From the NCBI RefSeq assembly GCF_017744695.1, contig NZ_JAGIAS010000002.1:620001-684000 (forward strand): a stretch of 64,000 bases of DNA, in the 5' to 3' direction. Of this stretch, positions 34,030 through 42,626 are shown in pieces; position 1 is the stretch's first letter, and each line of letters opens with the position of its first letter. Made by a program: the position numbers and the translations under genes. Below the pieces are notes generated by a model. That model did not search any database. It saw only the letters and a list, made by a program, of their open reading frames with translations, and was not told the DNA's origin. This DNA is from Dyadobacter sp. GTDB lineage: Bacteria; Bacteroidota; Bacteroidia; Cytophagales; Spirosomataceae.

Positions 34030-34737
34030 ATGAAAAAATCATTTATAATCCTGCTCTCGCTCCTGACATTCCTTGGCTGCCGCGATGATAACGACGCGCC
34101 GGCACCGGAGACCATGCTCAAACACCCCGACTGGTACGTATTAAGGTCGCCGGATAACCGTGATATCAAGGCGGTACACGGTAACATCGACGATACGCTC
34201 ACCATTACAACCGGCTTCGAAGTGTTTGTAACAACCGATAAGGGCAAAAGCTGGACAAAGGGCAACTACAATGCCCGCGTAGGCCTGTTTGCCTTTATGG
34301 AAAAGCAGGATACACTCTATGTGATGGAAACCCAGAGAACCGGCGCCAGCGTGTTCGACAATAAATTCGGCATGCTACCCACCTGGTTCAGTACGGATCG
34401 CGGGCTGCGTTGGGAGCGGTCTACGGCGCGTTGGGATATGGAAGATTTTAAGGTACCTATCAATTATGCTTACTCCGGCAACGGCATCCGGTTTGAAATC
34501 GACCTGATTCAGACCGAGGAGGGCTATCTTCACACCATCGGCATTAAATCTGAAAGTGGACGAAAAATCGAACTTCCCGCCCGGCATCAGTTAGTGAGCG
34601 TATATTTTGATGAAAAATCGCGGCTCTACGTGACCGGCTCCGCACCACTGTGCGGGAAGGGAAATACCTTCGAATTTTGCGACCAGGTCAATCGGAGCGG
34701 CACGGTTTATGTTTCGAAAAGACCAGTTCTGTTCTGA
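34030..34737 (+). CDS. Lipoprotein of unknown function with BNR/sialidase-like repeat
   Basis: 235 residues with a lipoprotein signal and lipobox FLGCRDD. VFVTTDKGKSWTKGNYN and WFSTDRGLRWERST match the Asp-box motif (S/T-x-D-x-G-x-x-W) of BNR repeats, twice, so a beta-propeller or part of one is likely. The protein is too short for a complete six-bladed sialidase, and no catalytic residues are evident. I do not recognise a family. It stands alone, preceded by an AT-rich 96-bp gap after tolC and followed by a strong terminator shared with the convergent susD gene. Confidence 0.75.
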   Translation: MKKSFIILLSLLTFLGCRDDNDAPAPETMLKHPDWYVLRSPDNRDIKAVHGNIDDTLTITTGFEVFVTTDKGKSWTKGNYNARVGLFAFMEKQDTLYVMETQRTGASVFDNKFGMLPTWFSTDRGLRWERSTARWDMEDFKVPINYAYSGNGIRFEIDLIQTEEGYLHTIGIKSESGRKIELPARHQLVSVYFDEKSRLYVTGSAPLCGKGNTFEFCDQVNRSGTVYVSKRPVLF

Positions 34738-34759
34738 TAAAATCTAATACTATTCCCAA

Positions 34760-34793
34760 AAAAGGGCCATCACGTGTGCGTGATGGCCCTTTT
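34760..34793. terminator. Bidirectional intrinsic terminator
   Basis: AAAAGGGCCATCACG (34760-34774) pairs perfectly with CGTGATGGCCCTTTT (34779-34793) around TGTG. It lies between the convergent BNR-like lipoprotein gene and the susD gene and should end both transcripts. Confidence 0.9.
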
Positions 34794-34815
34794 ACCTTTC
34801 AATGCGAATACACTT

Positions 34816-36567
34816 TTACTCGATCTTCGTCAGCGGCGGGACATTCCGGCTCGCACCATCATACCCGACATTCTGGTTGATTACACCCTTGGTATTAGCT
34901 GTAATCACCAGCGAAGGGATCGGCCAAAGCGCGTGAAATGGCGCCATATTCGCGGTGTTGCCCAGCAGTTGTATTTTCTTCTCGTAGGTATTGTTATACC
35001 GCATTACCCGGTCGAAATAGTAATTCTTTTCGCTAAAATTGGTCAGGCTGTACCCGTTCAGGCCGGCTTTGGCCATGATATACGAAATCCTGACCAGTTC
35101 CGAATGCCGCGGCTCTTCGGCAAACAGCTCGCGCGCACGCTCATGCAGGATAAAGTCGATCGACACCTCGCCTGCCGCAATGGGCAATGCATTTGCGCGC
35201 TCGCGGACTTTATTAATATCAGCCGCCGCCAATGCTGGCTGATTCTTCCAGAAATAGGCCTCGGCGCGGAGCAGATAGGTTTCGGCCAGGCGGAAAATAT
35301 ACCAGTCGCCATTACCGCCCATGGGTGTCGCTTTCGGGTCGTCCTGCGGATTGTACATAATGTAATGCGGCATCGCGTATACGTGCTTGAACGTATCCAC
35401 CTGCGCGGCGAGAAATTTAGTATTAACCGGCTTTCCAAAATCGACGGATGCAGGGTTGTTGTATTTCAATTCATGAATATCCACCCAATTGATATCGGCA
35501 CGCCGTAAATCGGGCGTATTGCGCCACGTGCTGCCTTTATATGCCCAGATATCATACTGATAGTAGCCCGTTAACCGGATGTTGGCATTACCCCTGCCCA
35601 GCGAATCGTACATAGGACCGCTGGCAACCATGCCCGGCTTGCCCTGGCTGTCGAGCACCTGCGGCTGGAACCACTGGCAATTGTAAAGCCGCATCGTATA
35701 CAACCCTACGGAGCGCGCGGCCGGCGGCGCCTCGTAACGGTCGATAGACGCCAGGATCGTCTCCGTATTTTGAGCAATGCTGAAATTCTTGGCCCGGTGC
35801 AAGTCCCAGATCAGGTTACGATAACCTTTCGTCGCATCGATCCCGAAACGTTGGGTCATCAGGGCATACGGACCGTTAATTACCTTGTTGGCAGCCTCAA
35901 TGGCCTTGTCGTATTCCAGATTGGCGAGGTAGATCTTGGTCAGTAAATGATTCGCCGCGCCTTTGGTAATCACACCCGGTTTTGCAGTGACCGGTAGCCA
36001 TTCGGCGGCGAATTCAACGTCTGTTTTGATCTTTTCCAGGATTGTCCAGCGGCTGTGGGTTTTAAAATCGAGCTTGGCTTCCTGTATTTCACCGCTCAGA
36101 AACGGCACATCGCCATAGGAATTTACCAGGCGGTAATACCAGTAAGCCCTATGCCAGAGCGCCTCCCCGAGGATAGCATTCCGCTCCTGATCCGAGGGCC
36201 ACTTGATATCGTCAATCCTGCTGATGAGCACATTACAGTTTTTTATGGAAGCATAAATAACCGTAAACATCGTCAGGAAGCGGTAGTACTGGTCGGTATT
36301 CGGTGTCAGGTTGTAAAAATCAAGCTGCGACCAGGGCGAGGCCAGGTCGGAGGCTGCAAATTCCATCGTCAGGTTGGGCATCGTGCCGGTACTTTCGTTT
36401 TTCAGGTCCTTGCGCATGGTAATGAGCAACGCCTCCATCCCGGCCTTGTCCACGAATACATTCTCCGGACTGAAAAACGACAGCGGTTCCGGTTTCAGCC
36501 AGTCCTTGTCGCAGGCCGACTGGCTTAGCAGCAAAACAAATAATATGAGGTATCGAAAGATTTTCAT
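34816..36567 (-). CDS. RagB/SusD family nutrient-binding outer membrane lipoprotein
   Basis: 583 residues with a lipoprotein signal (LLLSQSACDKDWL). The SusD fold is shown by PLSFFSPENVFVDKAGMEAL, EALWHRAYWYYRLVNSYGDV, TKIYLANLEYDKAIEAANKV and RLAETYLLRAEAYFWKNQPA, with the closing segment LHERARELFAEEPRHSELVR. It is the surface ligand-binding partner of the SusC protein whose gene ends 21 bp upstream. There is no enzyme gene directly attached, so the substrate is unknown. Confidence 0.95.
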   Translation of the reverse strand: MKIFRYLILFVLLLSQSACDKDWLKPEPLSFFSPENVFVDKAGMEALLITMRKDLKNESTGTMPNLTMEFAASDLASPWSQLDFYNLTPNTDQYYRFLTMFTVIYASIKNCNVLISRIDDIKWPSDQERNAILGEALWHRAYWYYRLVNSYGDVPFLSGEIQEAKLDFKTHSRWTILEKIKTDVEFAAEWLPVTAKPGVITKGAANHLLTKIYLANLEYDKAIEAANKVINGPYALMTQRFGIDATKGYRNLIWDLHRAKNFSIAQNTETILASIDRYEAPPAARSVGLYTMRLYNCQWFQPQVLDSQGKPGMVASGPMYDSLGRGNANIRLTGYYQYDIWAYKGSTWRNTPDLRRADINWVDIHELKYNNPASVDFGKPVNTKFLAAQVDTFKHVYAMPHYIMYNPQDDPKATPMGGNGDWYIFRLAETYLLRAEAYFWKNQPALAAADINKVRERANALPIAAGEVSIDFILHERARELFAEEPRHSELVRISYIMAKAGLNGYSLTNFSEKNYYFDRVMRYNNTYEKKIQLLGNTANMAPFHALWPIPSLVITANTKGVINQNVGYDGASRNVPPLTKIE

Positions 36568-36588
36568 AATGCTCAGGTTAGTAGCCGT

Positions 36589-39500
36589 TTACAATGAGAG
36601 ATTAAGCCCGACGGTGAAATTTTTGGGCATCGGAACGTTGGTACCGTCACTATCCCAGGCTTCGGGATCCCAACCCGGCCATTTGGTGAACGTGAGGAGG
36701 TTACGCGCGGAAGCGAAAACGCGGACGTTGTTCACTTTCAGCTTCTTGGAAAGATCGGCCGGTAACGAATAGCCCACATTCAAATCCTGCAAGCGCAGGA
36801 ACGAAAGCTTTTTGTAAACCTTGATCCCACCCCCGAAAACATTGGTGTTGGTATTCAGCCTGGCATATTCGTTGGTCGGATTATCGGGCGTCCAGTACGG
36901 GAAATCGTTCGTATTCCGGCGGTCGTAGGTATCGGAACCACCTGCGCGCAGGCCCTCCGCGAAGGGTGCAATATGCCCCAGCTCGCTCCGGAGAAATATG
37001 CTGGCGGTGAAGTTTTTCCAGAATGTAAATTCATTCCGCAAGCCGATCCGGAAACGCGGCTGACGATAGCCGATAAACTGCTTGTCCAGCAACGCCTCGT
37101 ACTTGCCGTTGCCATCCACATCCTCCGCTTTAAAATCACCGGGCTGCAATTTGTAAACCGCCGCGGCATCCTTTTCGGCCGTTTGCCAGATGCCCGTCAC
37201 GTTATAGTTCCAAACACGGTCAATCGCCTGCCCCGGGAACCATTCGTTGGAATAATCGGGAAGCTCCCTCGTAACGGTTTTACCATCCACGGTCTCCTCT
37301 TTGTAATCACCGAACAACCGTTTGATTTTGTTCCTGTTAAAAGAAAACACCAGCCCGCTGCGCCACGAGAAATTGGCCTGCTCGGTGTTGATGGTGTTGA
37401 TGGTCATTTCAAAACCCTTGTTGCCCAGGAGTCCCAGATTGGTGGTAATGTCCTTGAAACCGGTAATCTCCGGTAAAAGGCGTTTCATGAGCAGATCGGT
37501 AGTGGTCATATCGTAATACTCCATACTCAGATCGATGCGGTTTTTAAGCAAACTCAGATCCATACCGATATTGATGGACTTCGTTTTCTCCCAAACCAGG
37601 TTTGGATTCGCGAGCGAAGTGTTGTAAACGCCCACTTGCACATTCGTACCATCGTAATACATCGCCGAAAGCAGTTGCGCCAGCGCCGAATAAGCCCCTA
37701 TATCCCGGTTACCGTTCACGCCCCATGACAAGCGGAGCTTCATCTGGCTCACAAAATCGATGTGGAAGAACTTCTCCTCGGAAATCTTCCAGGCCACGGC
37801 GGCAGCGGGAAAAACCGCCCTAGGTTGCTTGGTACCAAATGCCGAGAAGCCGTCCCTGCGAACCGACGCCGTGATCAGGTATTTATCAAACAATGTGTAA
37901 TTGAGCCGCGCCATGGCCGCGTCGCCGGTAATCTGGGTGTCGTTCGTCTCCATGGCCGGGCTGGTGCCGTATTGCATCCCGTGGAAGCCCAGGTTCTGAT
38001 TGGGCACAAAACCCTGGTTCGCCATTTTGGAATACCATCCCCGGTTACGCTCGGCGCTGTACAGCAACGTTACATCGAACTGGTGGACCCCGAACTGCTT
38101 GTTCCAATGCAGGAGGTTGTCGAGAATGTACTCGTACGTGGACGCGTCCGCCCGCGTGCTGTACCCGCCGGAGCGCGTGGAGCCGCCATCGAGGGTGTTG
38201 GACGACCAGAAATTGTAATCCTTCGAAGCCTCGTACCGCGGCTGGAAGGATATTTTGTAATCAAATCCAAAAGGCAGCTTAATCTTACCATACAGCGAGG
38301 CAAACAGCGTGTTGACCTTTTTCATCCTGTCCTGGCCATAATAATTGATCAGCGGATTGGCCACCGCGAAACTGTTCGGGTACCACATGGCATTACCGTT
38401 CTCGTCAAACATTGAACCATACGGGCTCATGATGAACATTTGCCCCAGATTAGCCGGAACGGTGCTTTCGTCGCGGTCGGCAAACTGGCTGTTTACCCCC
38501 ACATTAAGCCAGTCCGTCACTTTGAAGTCCACATTGAGGCGCGAACGGATCGTCGAAAATTTGTCGCCTCTCAATATGCCTTCGTTGTTTTGATAGCCCA
38601 GTGACCAGTAGTAAGTCACATTTTGCGAACCGCCGCCGATGCTCACGTCGTAGTTCTGCCGCAATCCAGTGCGGATCACCTCTTTGTACCAATCCACCGT
38701 TTTCCCGGCCAGATAGTTTTCGGTTTCGATCGGAAAAAAGCGCAGGCGGCTGAGCCATTCCTGGGTATTGTCGGCTTGCGGGTTGTTACTCGCAGTGCGC
38801 CATTGTTCGAGCGAGACACCCGCCGGTAGCGCACCCGGATTGTCGTAATAAAAAGACGGACGGTCGGGATTGGTAGCACGCAGCAGGTCGCGGCGGAAAG
38901 TAAGATAGCCATCTTTGTCAAAAGGCTTGAAATCATGGGTCGTCTGCGCGGTACCGACGTTGGCCGATACATTGATAACCGGTTTGCCCGTAGCACCTTT
39001 TTTCGTCGTGATCAGGATTACCCCTCCTGCGGCCCGCGCACCAAAGACGGCCGCAGAGCTGGCGTCTTTGAGAATGTCCATGGTTTCAATGTCGGCCGGG
39101 TTAATGTCGGCGATGCTGCCGTTGAAGATCACGCCGTCCATCACCACCATCGGGCTCGAATTGGCTGTCAGCGACTTCGGTCCGCGAATCTGCAAAGAGC
39201 TTCCTCCCGCCGCCGAGGTAGCCTGATTGGCATTGAAACCCGCCACGGTGCCCGTCAGCATATCGGTAAGCTGCGTCATCGGTTGGTTCTTGAATGTCTT
39301 CGAATCGATGCGGATCACCGCGCCGGTGAGGTCGCTCTTCTTCATCGTGCCATAGCCGACTACCACCAGTTCATCGAGTGCGTTGGTACTTGGTTGCAGG
39401 GCAATTTCAATCACCGACTGGTTCCCGACAGCCACTTCCTTCGTCACATAACCTACATAGCTGAATGTCAGCACATCCGACGGAGCCGCTTGCACAGCGT

Positions 39501-39702
39501 AACGCCCCTCGGCATCGGTAGTAGTGCCCCGCTGCGTACCTTTCACCACGACGGTGACGCCGGGCAGGCCCTGTTTGTTCAAACTGTCGGTAATCACGCC
39601 GGTAACATCCCTCAGACTTTGTCCGTGGAGCCATAACGGGCTGAGGCATGCGAAAAGAACAAGAATACGGGCCCAGGGATGGGTGGGTAGTTTTACATGC
39701 AT
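36589..39702 (-). CDS. SusC/RagA family TonB-dependent receptor without STN domain
   Basis: 1037 residues from the ATG at 39702 (MHVKLPTHPW). A signal peptide (ILVLFACLSPLWLHGQS) leads directly into the carboxypeptidase-D-like domain DVTGVITDSLNKQGLPGVTV. The TonB box region is ELVVVGYGTMKKSDLTGAVI, the plug contains PMVVMDGVIFNG and IETMDILKDASSAAVFGARA, and the barrel ends FTVGLNLSL. Unlike the two other receptors in the window it has no STN domain, and no sigma or FecR gene is next to it. Its control must therefore come from elsewhere. It forms a two-gene unit with susD. Confidence 0.95.
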   Translation of the reverse strand: MHVKLPTHPWARILVLFACLSPLWLHGQSLRDVTGVITDSLNKQGLPGVTVVVKGTQRGTTTDAEGRYAVQAAPSDVLTFSYVGYVTKEVAVGNQSVIEIALQPSTNALDELVVVGYGTMKKSDLTGAVIRIDSKTFKNQPMTQLTDMLTGTVAGFNANQATSAAGGSSLQIRGPKSLTANSSPMVVMDGVIFNGSIADINPADIETMDILKDASSAAVFGARAAGGVILITTKKGATGKPVINVSANVGTAQTTHDFKPFDKDGYLTFRRDLLRATNPDRPSFYYDNPGALPAGVSLEQWRTASNNPQADNTQEWLSRLRFFPIETENYLAGKTVDWYKEVIRTGLRQNYDVSIGGGSQNVTYYWSLGYQNNEGILRGDKFSTIRSRLNVDFKVTDWLNVGVNSQFADRDESTVPANLGQMFIMSPYGSMFDENGNAMWYPNSFAVANPLINYYGQDRMKKVNTLFASLYGKIKLPFGFDYKISFQPRYEASKDYNFWSSNTLDGGSTRSGGYSTRADASTYEYILDNLLHWNKQFGVHQFDVTLLYSAERNRGWYSKMANQGFVPNQNLGFHGMQYGTSPAMETNDTQITGDAAMARLNYTLFDKYLITASVRRDGFSAFGTKQPRAVFPAAAVAWKISEEKFFHIDFVSQMKLRLSWGVNGNRDIGAYSALAQLLSAMYYDGTNVQVGVYNTSLANPNLVWEKTKSINIGMDLSLLKNRIDLSMEYYDMTTTDLLMKRLLPEITGFKDITTNLGLLGNKGFEMTINTINTEQANFSWRSGLVFSFNRNKIKRLFGDYKEETVDGKTVTRELPDYSNEWFPGQAIDRVWNYNVTGIWQTAEKDAAAVYKLQPGDFKAEDVDGNGKYEALLDKQFIGYRQPRFRIGLRNEFTFWKNFTASIFLRSELGHIAPFAEGLRAGGSDTYDRRNTNDFPYWTPDNPTNEYARLNTNTNVFGGGIKVYKKLSFLRLQDLNVGYSLPADLSKKLKVNNVRVFASARNLLTFTKWPGWDPEAWDSDGTNVPMPKNFTVGLNLSL

Positions 39703-39962
39703 AAGATTATGGTTAGGAAATGAAAAATGAAATTCTCCGGGACGGAAAGCCAAAATCGGGACATGGTAGCCCTTCCTACGCAATGCGGCTGCGAAGTTAT
39801 TTATGATGCGTTTCAGGCATCCGGCAGTATTTAATTTTGGCTTATAACAATGTTACAAGGATTTTAATAGGTATCCATGGCATTTGCCGGAAATAGTACC
39901 GATAACGTTCTCGAAAAGGGAAAATGCTGGTTATGAAGCAAGAACGCAAAGTTGGCCCAAGT

Positions 39963-40122
39963 GCCGCCCCGGGAGGCAACCTGTTTATAGCAATATGTTG
40001 CGACTAACGTTTCACCCCGGATGGGTGTCCTGTTTGACGACATGGGGGCATTCAGGAGGCTCCTCCGGAGCCCAATACCTCGGTTGGCAATTTATGCTAC
40101 AAACAGAACGCCCCTCCGGGGC
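39963..40122. repeat. Cluster of short hairpin elements between apbE and susC
   Basis: The gap of about 450 bp between the apbE stop and the susC start contains no gene. CCTGTTTATAGCAA lies at 39980-39993, and a rough inverted copy TTTATGCTACAAACAG is at 40091-40106. Between and beside them are two hairpins, GGCTCC-TCC-GGAGCC (40058-40072) and GCCCC-TCC-GGGGC (40110-40122). The TGTTTGTAGCAA plus CCCC-TCC-GGGG combination is, from memory, a dispersed repeat in Spirosomataceae. This looks like decayed copies; the rest of the gap is ordinary AT-rich sequence. Confidence 0.6.
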
Positions 40123-40149
40123 TAAGCTAGCGTTGCGCTTCGCTGTTAT

Positions 40150-41178
40150 TCACTCGGCCGTCAACACAATGTACTTCCCGAACCCCGCCGAAGCCGTATC
40201 GCCAACGGTACCGTCCGGTTTCCGATAAATGAAATACGCTTCCATTTCCGGGTGAGTACGGAGTATTTCAAACGCCCCGTCGACGCCCGCGGCGAGCAGC
40301 GCGTTGTCGAAGCCGTCGGCGGTGATCGCTTCGGGGGCCACTACGGTTGCACTGATGATCTCGCGCTGGACGGGAAAACCGGTTTGGGGATCGATAATGT
40401 GGGAAAGCCGCTTGCCGCCCGATTCCCTGTACTTGCGGTAGCTACCCGAAGTGGTAACCGCGCCATTACCGATGCTGATCACCTCGCGAATGGCCGGTGC
40501 GTCGAAAGCATGGGCCGAGGGCGTTTCAATACCAATCTTCATCGGCTCATTCCCAGGCTGTTTGCGGCCTTTGGTGCGGATCTCCCCTCCCACTTCCACC
40601 ATATAATTTTCGATTCCGCGCGCTTCCAGGAACTTCGCCACCACATCCACCGAATAGCCTTGCGCAATACCGTTGACGTCTATCTGAACGCAAGGAACCG
40701 TTTTCACGAGCCTGCCGCCCGCGATCTTCAATTTATCAGATCCTACACATCGCAGTAGCAGTCGAATGGCAGCGCTGTCGGGCATCGCGTCCGCAGTTTT
40801 TACTCCAAAACCCCACGCGCGTACAAGCGGATACACGGTAATGTCGGACAAGCCTCCTGTTTCCCGGTAAATCTGCATGGATTTCTCTACGACAAATGCC
40901 AAATGCCGGTCCATTTCTATGCCTCCCTCCGATTCGTTGAACCGGCTGATCAATGAGCCTGGTTGATAGATGGAGAGCGATGCGTCGAGGCTTTTGAAAA
41001 TACTGTCTATCTGTATTTGGGTTACTGATACCCCATCGGCATACCAGGTAACGGCATAGGTGGTACCCTGTGCCTGGCCGCTGATCCGGTGGACACGGGG
41101 TATCGTCGCGGGACGTAATGCACTCATTACAAAGCACACTGCTATCCCCAGCCCAACCAACTGCCGCCGCCGTTTCAT
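40150..41178 (-). CDS. apbE: FAD:protein FMN transferase (ApbE family)
   Basis: 342 residues with an N-terminal membrane or signal segment (LVGLGIAVCFVMSALRPA). ApbE motifs are in order: SGQAQGTTYAVTWYAD, LSIYQPGSLISRFNESEGG, GGLSDITVYPLVRAWGFG, IDVNGIAQGYSVD, NYMVEVGGEIRTKG, GNGAVTTSGSYRKYRE then LSHIIDPQTGFP. These bind FAD and magnesium. The enzyme attaches FMN covalently to a threonine in target flavoproteins outside the cytoplasm. No obvious flavoprotein target is encoded in the window. Its ATG overlaps the stop of the oxidoreductase gene by one base (TGATG-type junction), so translation is coupled. Confidence 0.95.
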   Translation of the reverse strand: MKRRRQLVGLGIAVCFVMSALRPATIPRVHRISGQAQGTTYAVTWYADGVSVTQIQIDSIFKSLDASLSIYQPGSLISRFNESEGGIEMDRHLAFVVEKSMQIYRETGGLSDITVYPLVRAWGFGVKTADAMPDSAAIRLLLRCVGSDKLKIAGGRLVKTVPCVQIDVNGIAQGYSVDVVAKFLEARGIENYMVEVGGEIRTKGRKQPGNEPMKIGIETPSAHAFDAPAIREVISIGNGAVTTSGSYRKYRESGGKRLSHIIDPQTGFPVQREIISATVVAPEAITADGFDNALLAAGVDGAFEILRTHPEMEAYFIYRKPDGTVGDTASAGFGKYIVLTAE

Positions 41179-42395
41179 CAGGCCGAATATTCAGGTTTCC
41201 AGTGTTGTACCTTCTCGGTATCGGCTGCCGCATTGCCCATATGAATCGCAATAGAGCCGTCGCGACCGGTTTCGACGTTTGAAATCGGCTCCTTCTTGTT
41301 TCTCACACATTCCGCGAAATCTTTCAGGGCAAACACGGTAGGTTCCAGTTGTTCTTCACCTGCCTTGCCGAACTTCACCTCCACACCTTTACCCTGCGTC
41401 TTAACAGCAATGGTGGCGCCGGTAACGCCATCGACCACGCCTTTCGCGTTGTTGGTGATTTCCGGATAAATGAATGCCTTGTCGCGAAGGATCTCGACCG
41501 TCGCTTTATCGCCGAGAATGCGGATGCTGTAACCATTATAGGCATTGGACAACACCGAGGTCACGCTTGCTTTCACGCCGTTGGGATAGTCGTAAACGGT
41601 TCGGATGTTGTCGTAGGTATCCCGGCCATCCTTCCAGTAGTTGATACCGCCCAGGCCGACCACCTTCACCGGGTGGCTGTCGGTCAGGTAATTGACGACG
41701 TCGATCTCATGCGCGCAAAGCTCCGAGAGCGGGCCACCGCAGTACTCGCGATACATGCGCCAGTTGATCGCGCGTTCCATTTTCGGGTCTTTCACCGGAA
41801 AGCGCCAGTTCGAATTGCGATTGTACTGGCATTCGAAATGCGTGATTTTCCCCAGCCAGTTTTCCTTCATAATCTCTTTCACCCGGTGGTAAAGACCATA
41901 ATAGCGGTACTGGTACCCGATTTGAAACACAAGCCCCGAAGCTTTGACCTTTTTCACCAGATCGATCGCCTGCGGGATGTCGTAGGTCATCGATTTTTCA
42001 AGATAAATGTGCTTTCCAGCCTGCAACGCGGCCACGGCCATCGGGTAATGCAGGTAAAGCGGCGTAGCAATCACGACGGCATCGATGGAATTGTCATCGA
42101 GCAGCTTTCGGTAATCGGTATAGCCTTTGGCATTGCCGGCGGCGAGGCTCAGGCCCTTTTGCAGGTTTTCGGGGATGATATCGCAGCAGGCAACCAACGC
42201 ATAATCGGGCATTTCGCGGATGAGCGTCGCCAGGCCGGAGCCTCTCGAACCGGTGCCGATAATACCAAGGCGGATCTTGTCGGCCGGCTTCACCGCTTTT
42301 CCGAATACCGGCGAAAACGCAGCAGAAAGCCCAGCTCCGGCCATCGCGGCCAGACCGGTTGCAATGAAATCTCTTCTTGTGGGTGATGGGGTCAT
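41178..42395 (-). CDS. Gfo/Idh/MocA family oxidoreductase with Tat signal
   Basis: 405 residues with a twin-arginine signal (SPTRRDFIATGLAAMAGAG), so it is exported folded, probably with its nicotinamide cofactor. The Rossmann site is IRLGIIGTGSRGSGLATLIR. Further family motifs are VVIATPLYLHYPMAVAALQA, YLEKSMTYDIPQAIDLVKK (the EKP motif reads EKS) and GGPLSELCAHEIDVVNYL. Exported members of this group often act on sugars or inositols, and some are glycosidases that use bound NAD. It is first in a two-gene operon with apbE. Its start is directly preceded by the 10-bp GTCA repeats. Confidence 0.93.
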   Translation of the reverse strand: MTPSPTRRDFIATGLAAMAGAGLSAAFSPVFGKAVKPADKIRLGIIGTGSRGSGLATLIREMPDYALVACCDIIPENLQKGLSLAAGNAKGYTDYRKLLDDNSIDAVVIATPLYLHYPMAVAALQAGKHIYLEKSMTYDIPQAIDLVKKVKASGLVFQIGYQYRYYGLYHRVKEIMKENWLGKITHFECQYNRNSNWRFPVKDPKMERAINWRMYREYCGGPLSELCAHEIDVVNYLTDSHPVKVVGLGGINYWKDGRDTYDNIRTVYDYPNGVKASVTSVLSNAYNGYSIRILGDKATVEILRDKAFIYPEITNNAKGVVDGVTGATIAVKTQGKGVEVKFGKAGEEQLEPTVFALKDFAECVRNKKEPISNVETGRDGSIAIHMGNAAADTEKVQHWKPEYSA

Positions 42396-42400
42396 GGGGT

Positions 42401-42460
42401 AGGATGGTCAGGTGTTGTCAGGTATAGTCAGGTATAGTCAGGCGTTGTCAGGAATAGTCA
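42401..42460. repeat. Six 10-bp GTCA repeats before the oxidoreductase start codon
   Basis: Decamers of the form GGNNNNGTCA lie head to tail: AGGATGGTCA, GGTGTTGTCA, GGTATAGTCA, GGTATAGTCA, GGCGTTGTCA, GGAATAGTCA. On the coding strand they read TGACNNNNCC and end 5 bp before the ATG. The 10-bp step puts TGA in all three frames. A second set is at 47328-47377. Confidence 0.85.
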
Positions 42461-42497
42461 GTATGGTCTATGGTCGGCGGTCAAGAAAACATAAAAA

Positions 42498-42525
42498 ACA
42501 TTTACGGGCACGTGCCCGTAAATGT
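42498..42525. repeat. Perfect 28-bp palindrome
   Basis: Both strands read the same from 42498 to 42525, centred on GGGCACGTGCCC. It lies in the 231-bp gap between the sigma-associated membrane protein gene and the oxidoreductase gene, beyond the terminator of the former. It could be a strong operator or a cruciform-forming site. Confidence 0.85.
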
Positions 42526-42579
42526 AAGTATTTTTTAATCAGATCGAAACGAAAGCGGTTCAGAAAAAAATCGGGGCAT

Positions 42580-42612
42580 AAAAAAGTCCCGGTAGTGTGG
42601 TTACCGGGACTT
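42580..42612 (-). terminator. Intrinsic terminator of the sigma/membrane-protein operon
   Basis: On the minus strand AAGTCCCGGTA pairs with TACCGGGACTT (positions 42612-42602 and 42594-42584) around a 7-nt loop, followed by further T residues to 42581. It lies 15 bp after the stop codon at 42627. Confidence 0.85.
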
Positions 42613-42626
42613 GACCTGTGAGCGGT

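Noticed and set aside
34760..34793. Small RNA gene
   Set aside because: The hairpin with T and A runs on its two sides is fully explained as a shared terminator of two convergent genes.
39703..40149. Missed small gene in the apbE-susC gap
   Set aside because: Only short frames without a start context or codon bias are present; the region is better explained by repeat remnants and the susC promoter.
41349..42386. Plus-strand open frame of 345 codons opposite the Gfo/Idh/MocA gene
   Set aside because: Antisense shadow; the minus-strand protein has Tat, Rossmann and family motifs.
42401..42460. Riboswitch or leader peptide
   Set aside because: The decamers contain stop codons in every frame and show no pairing pattern or known aptamer core.
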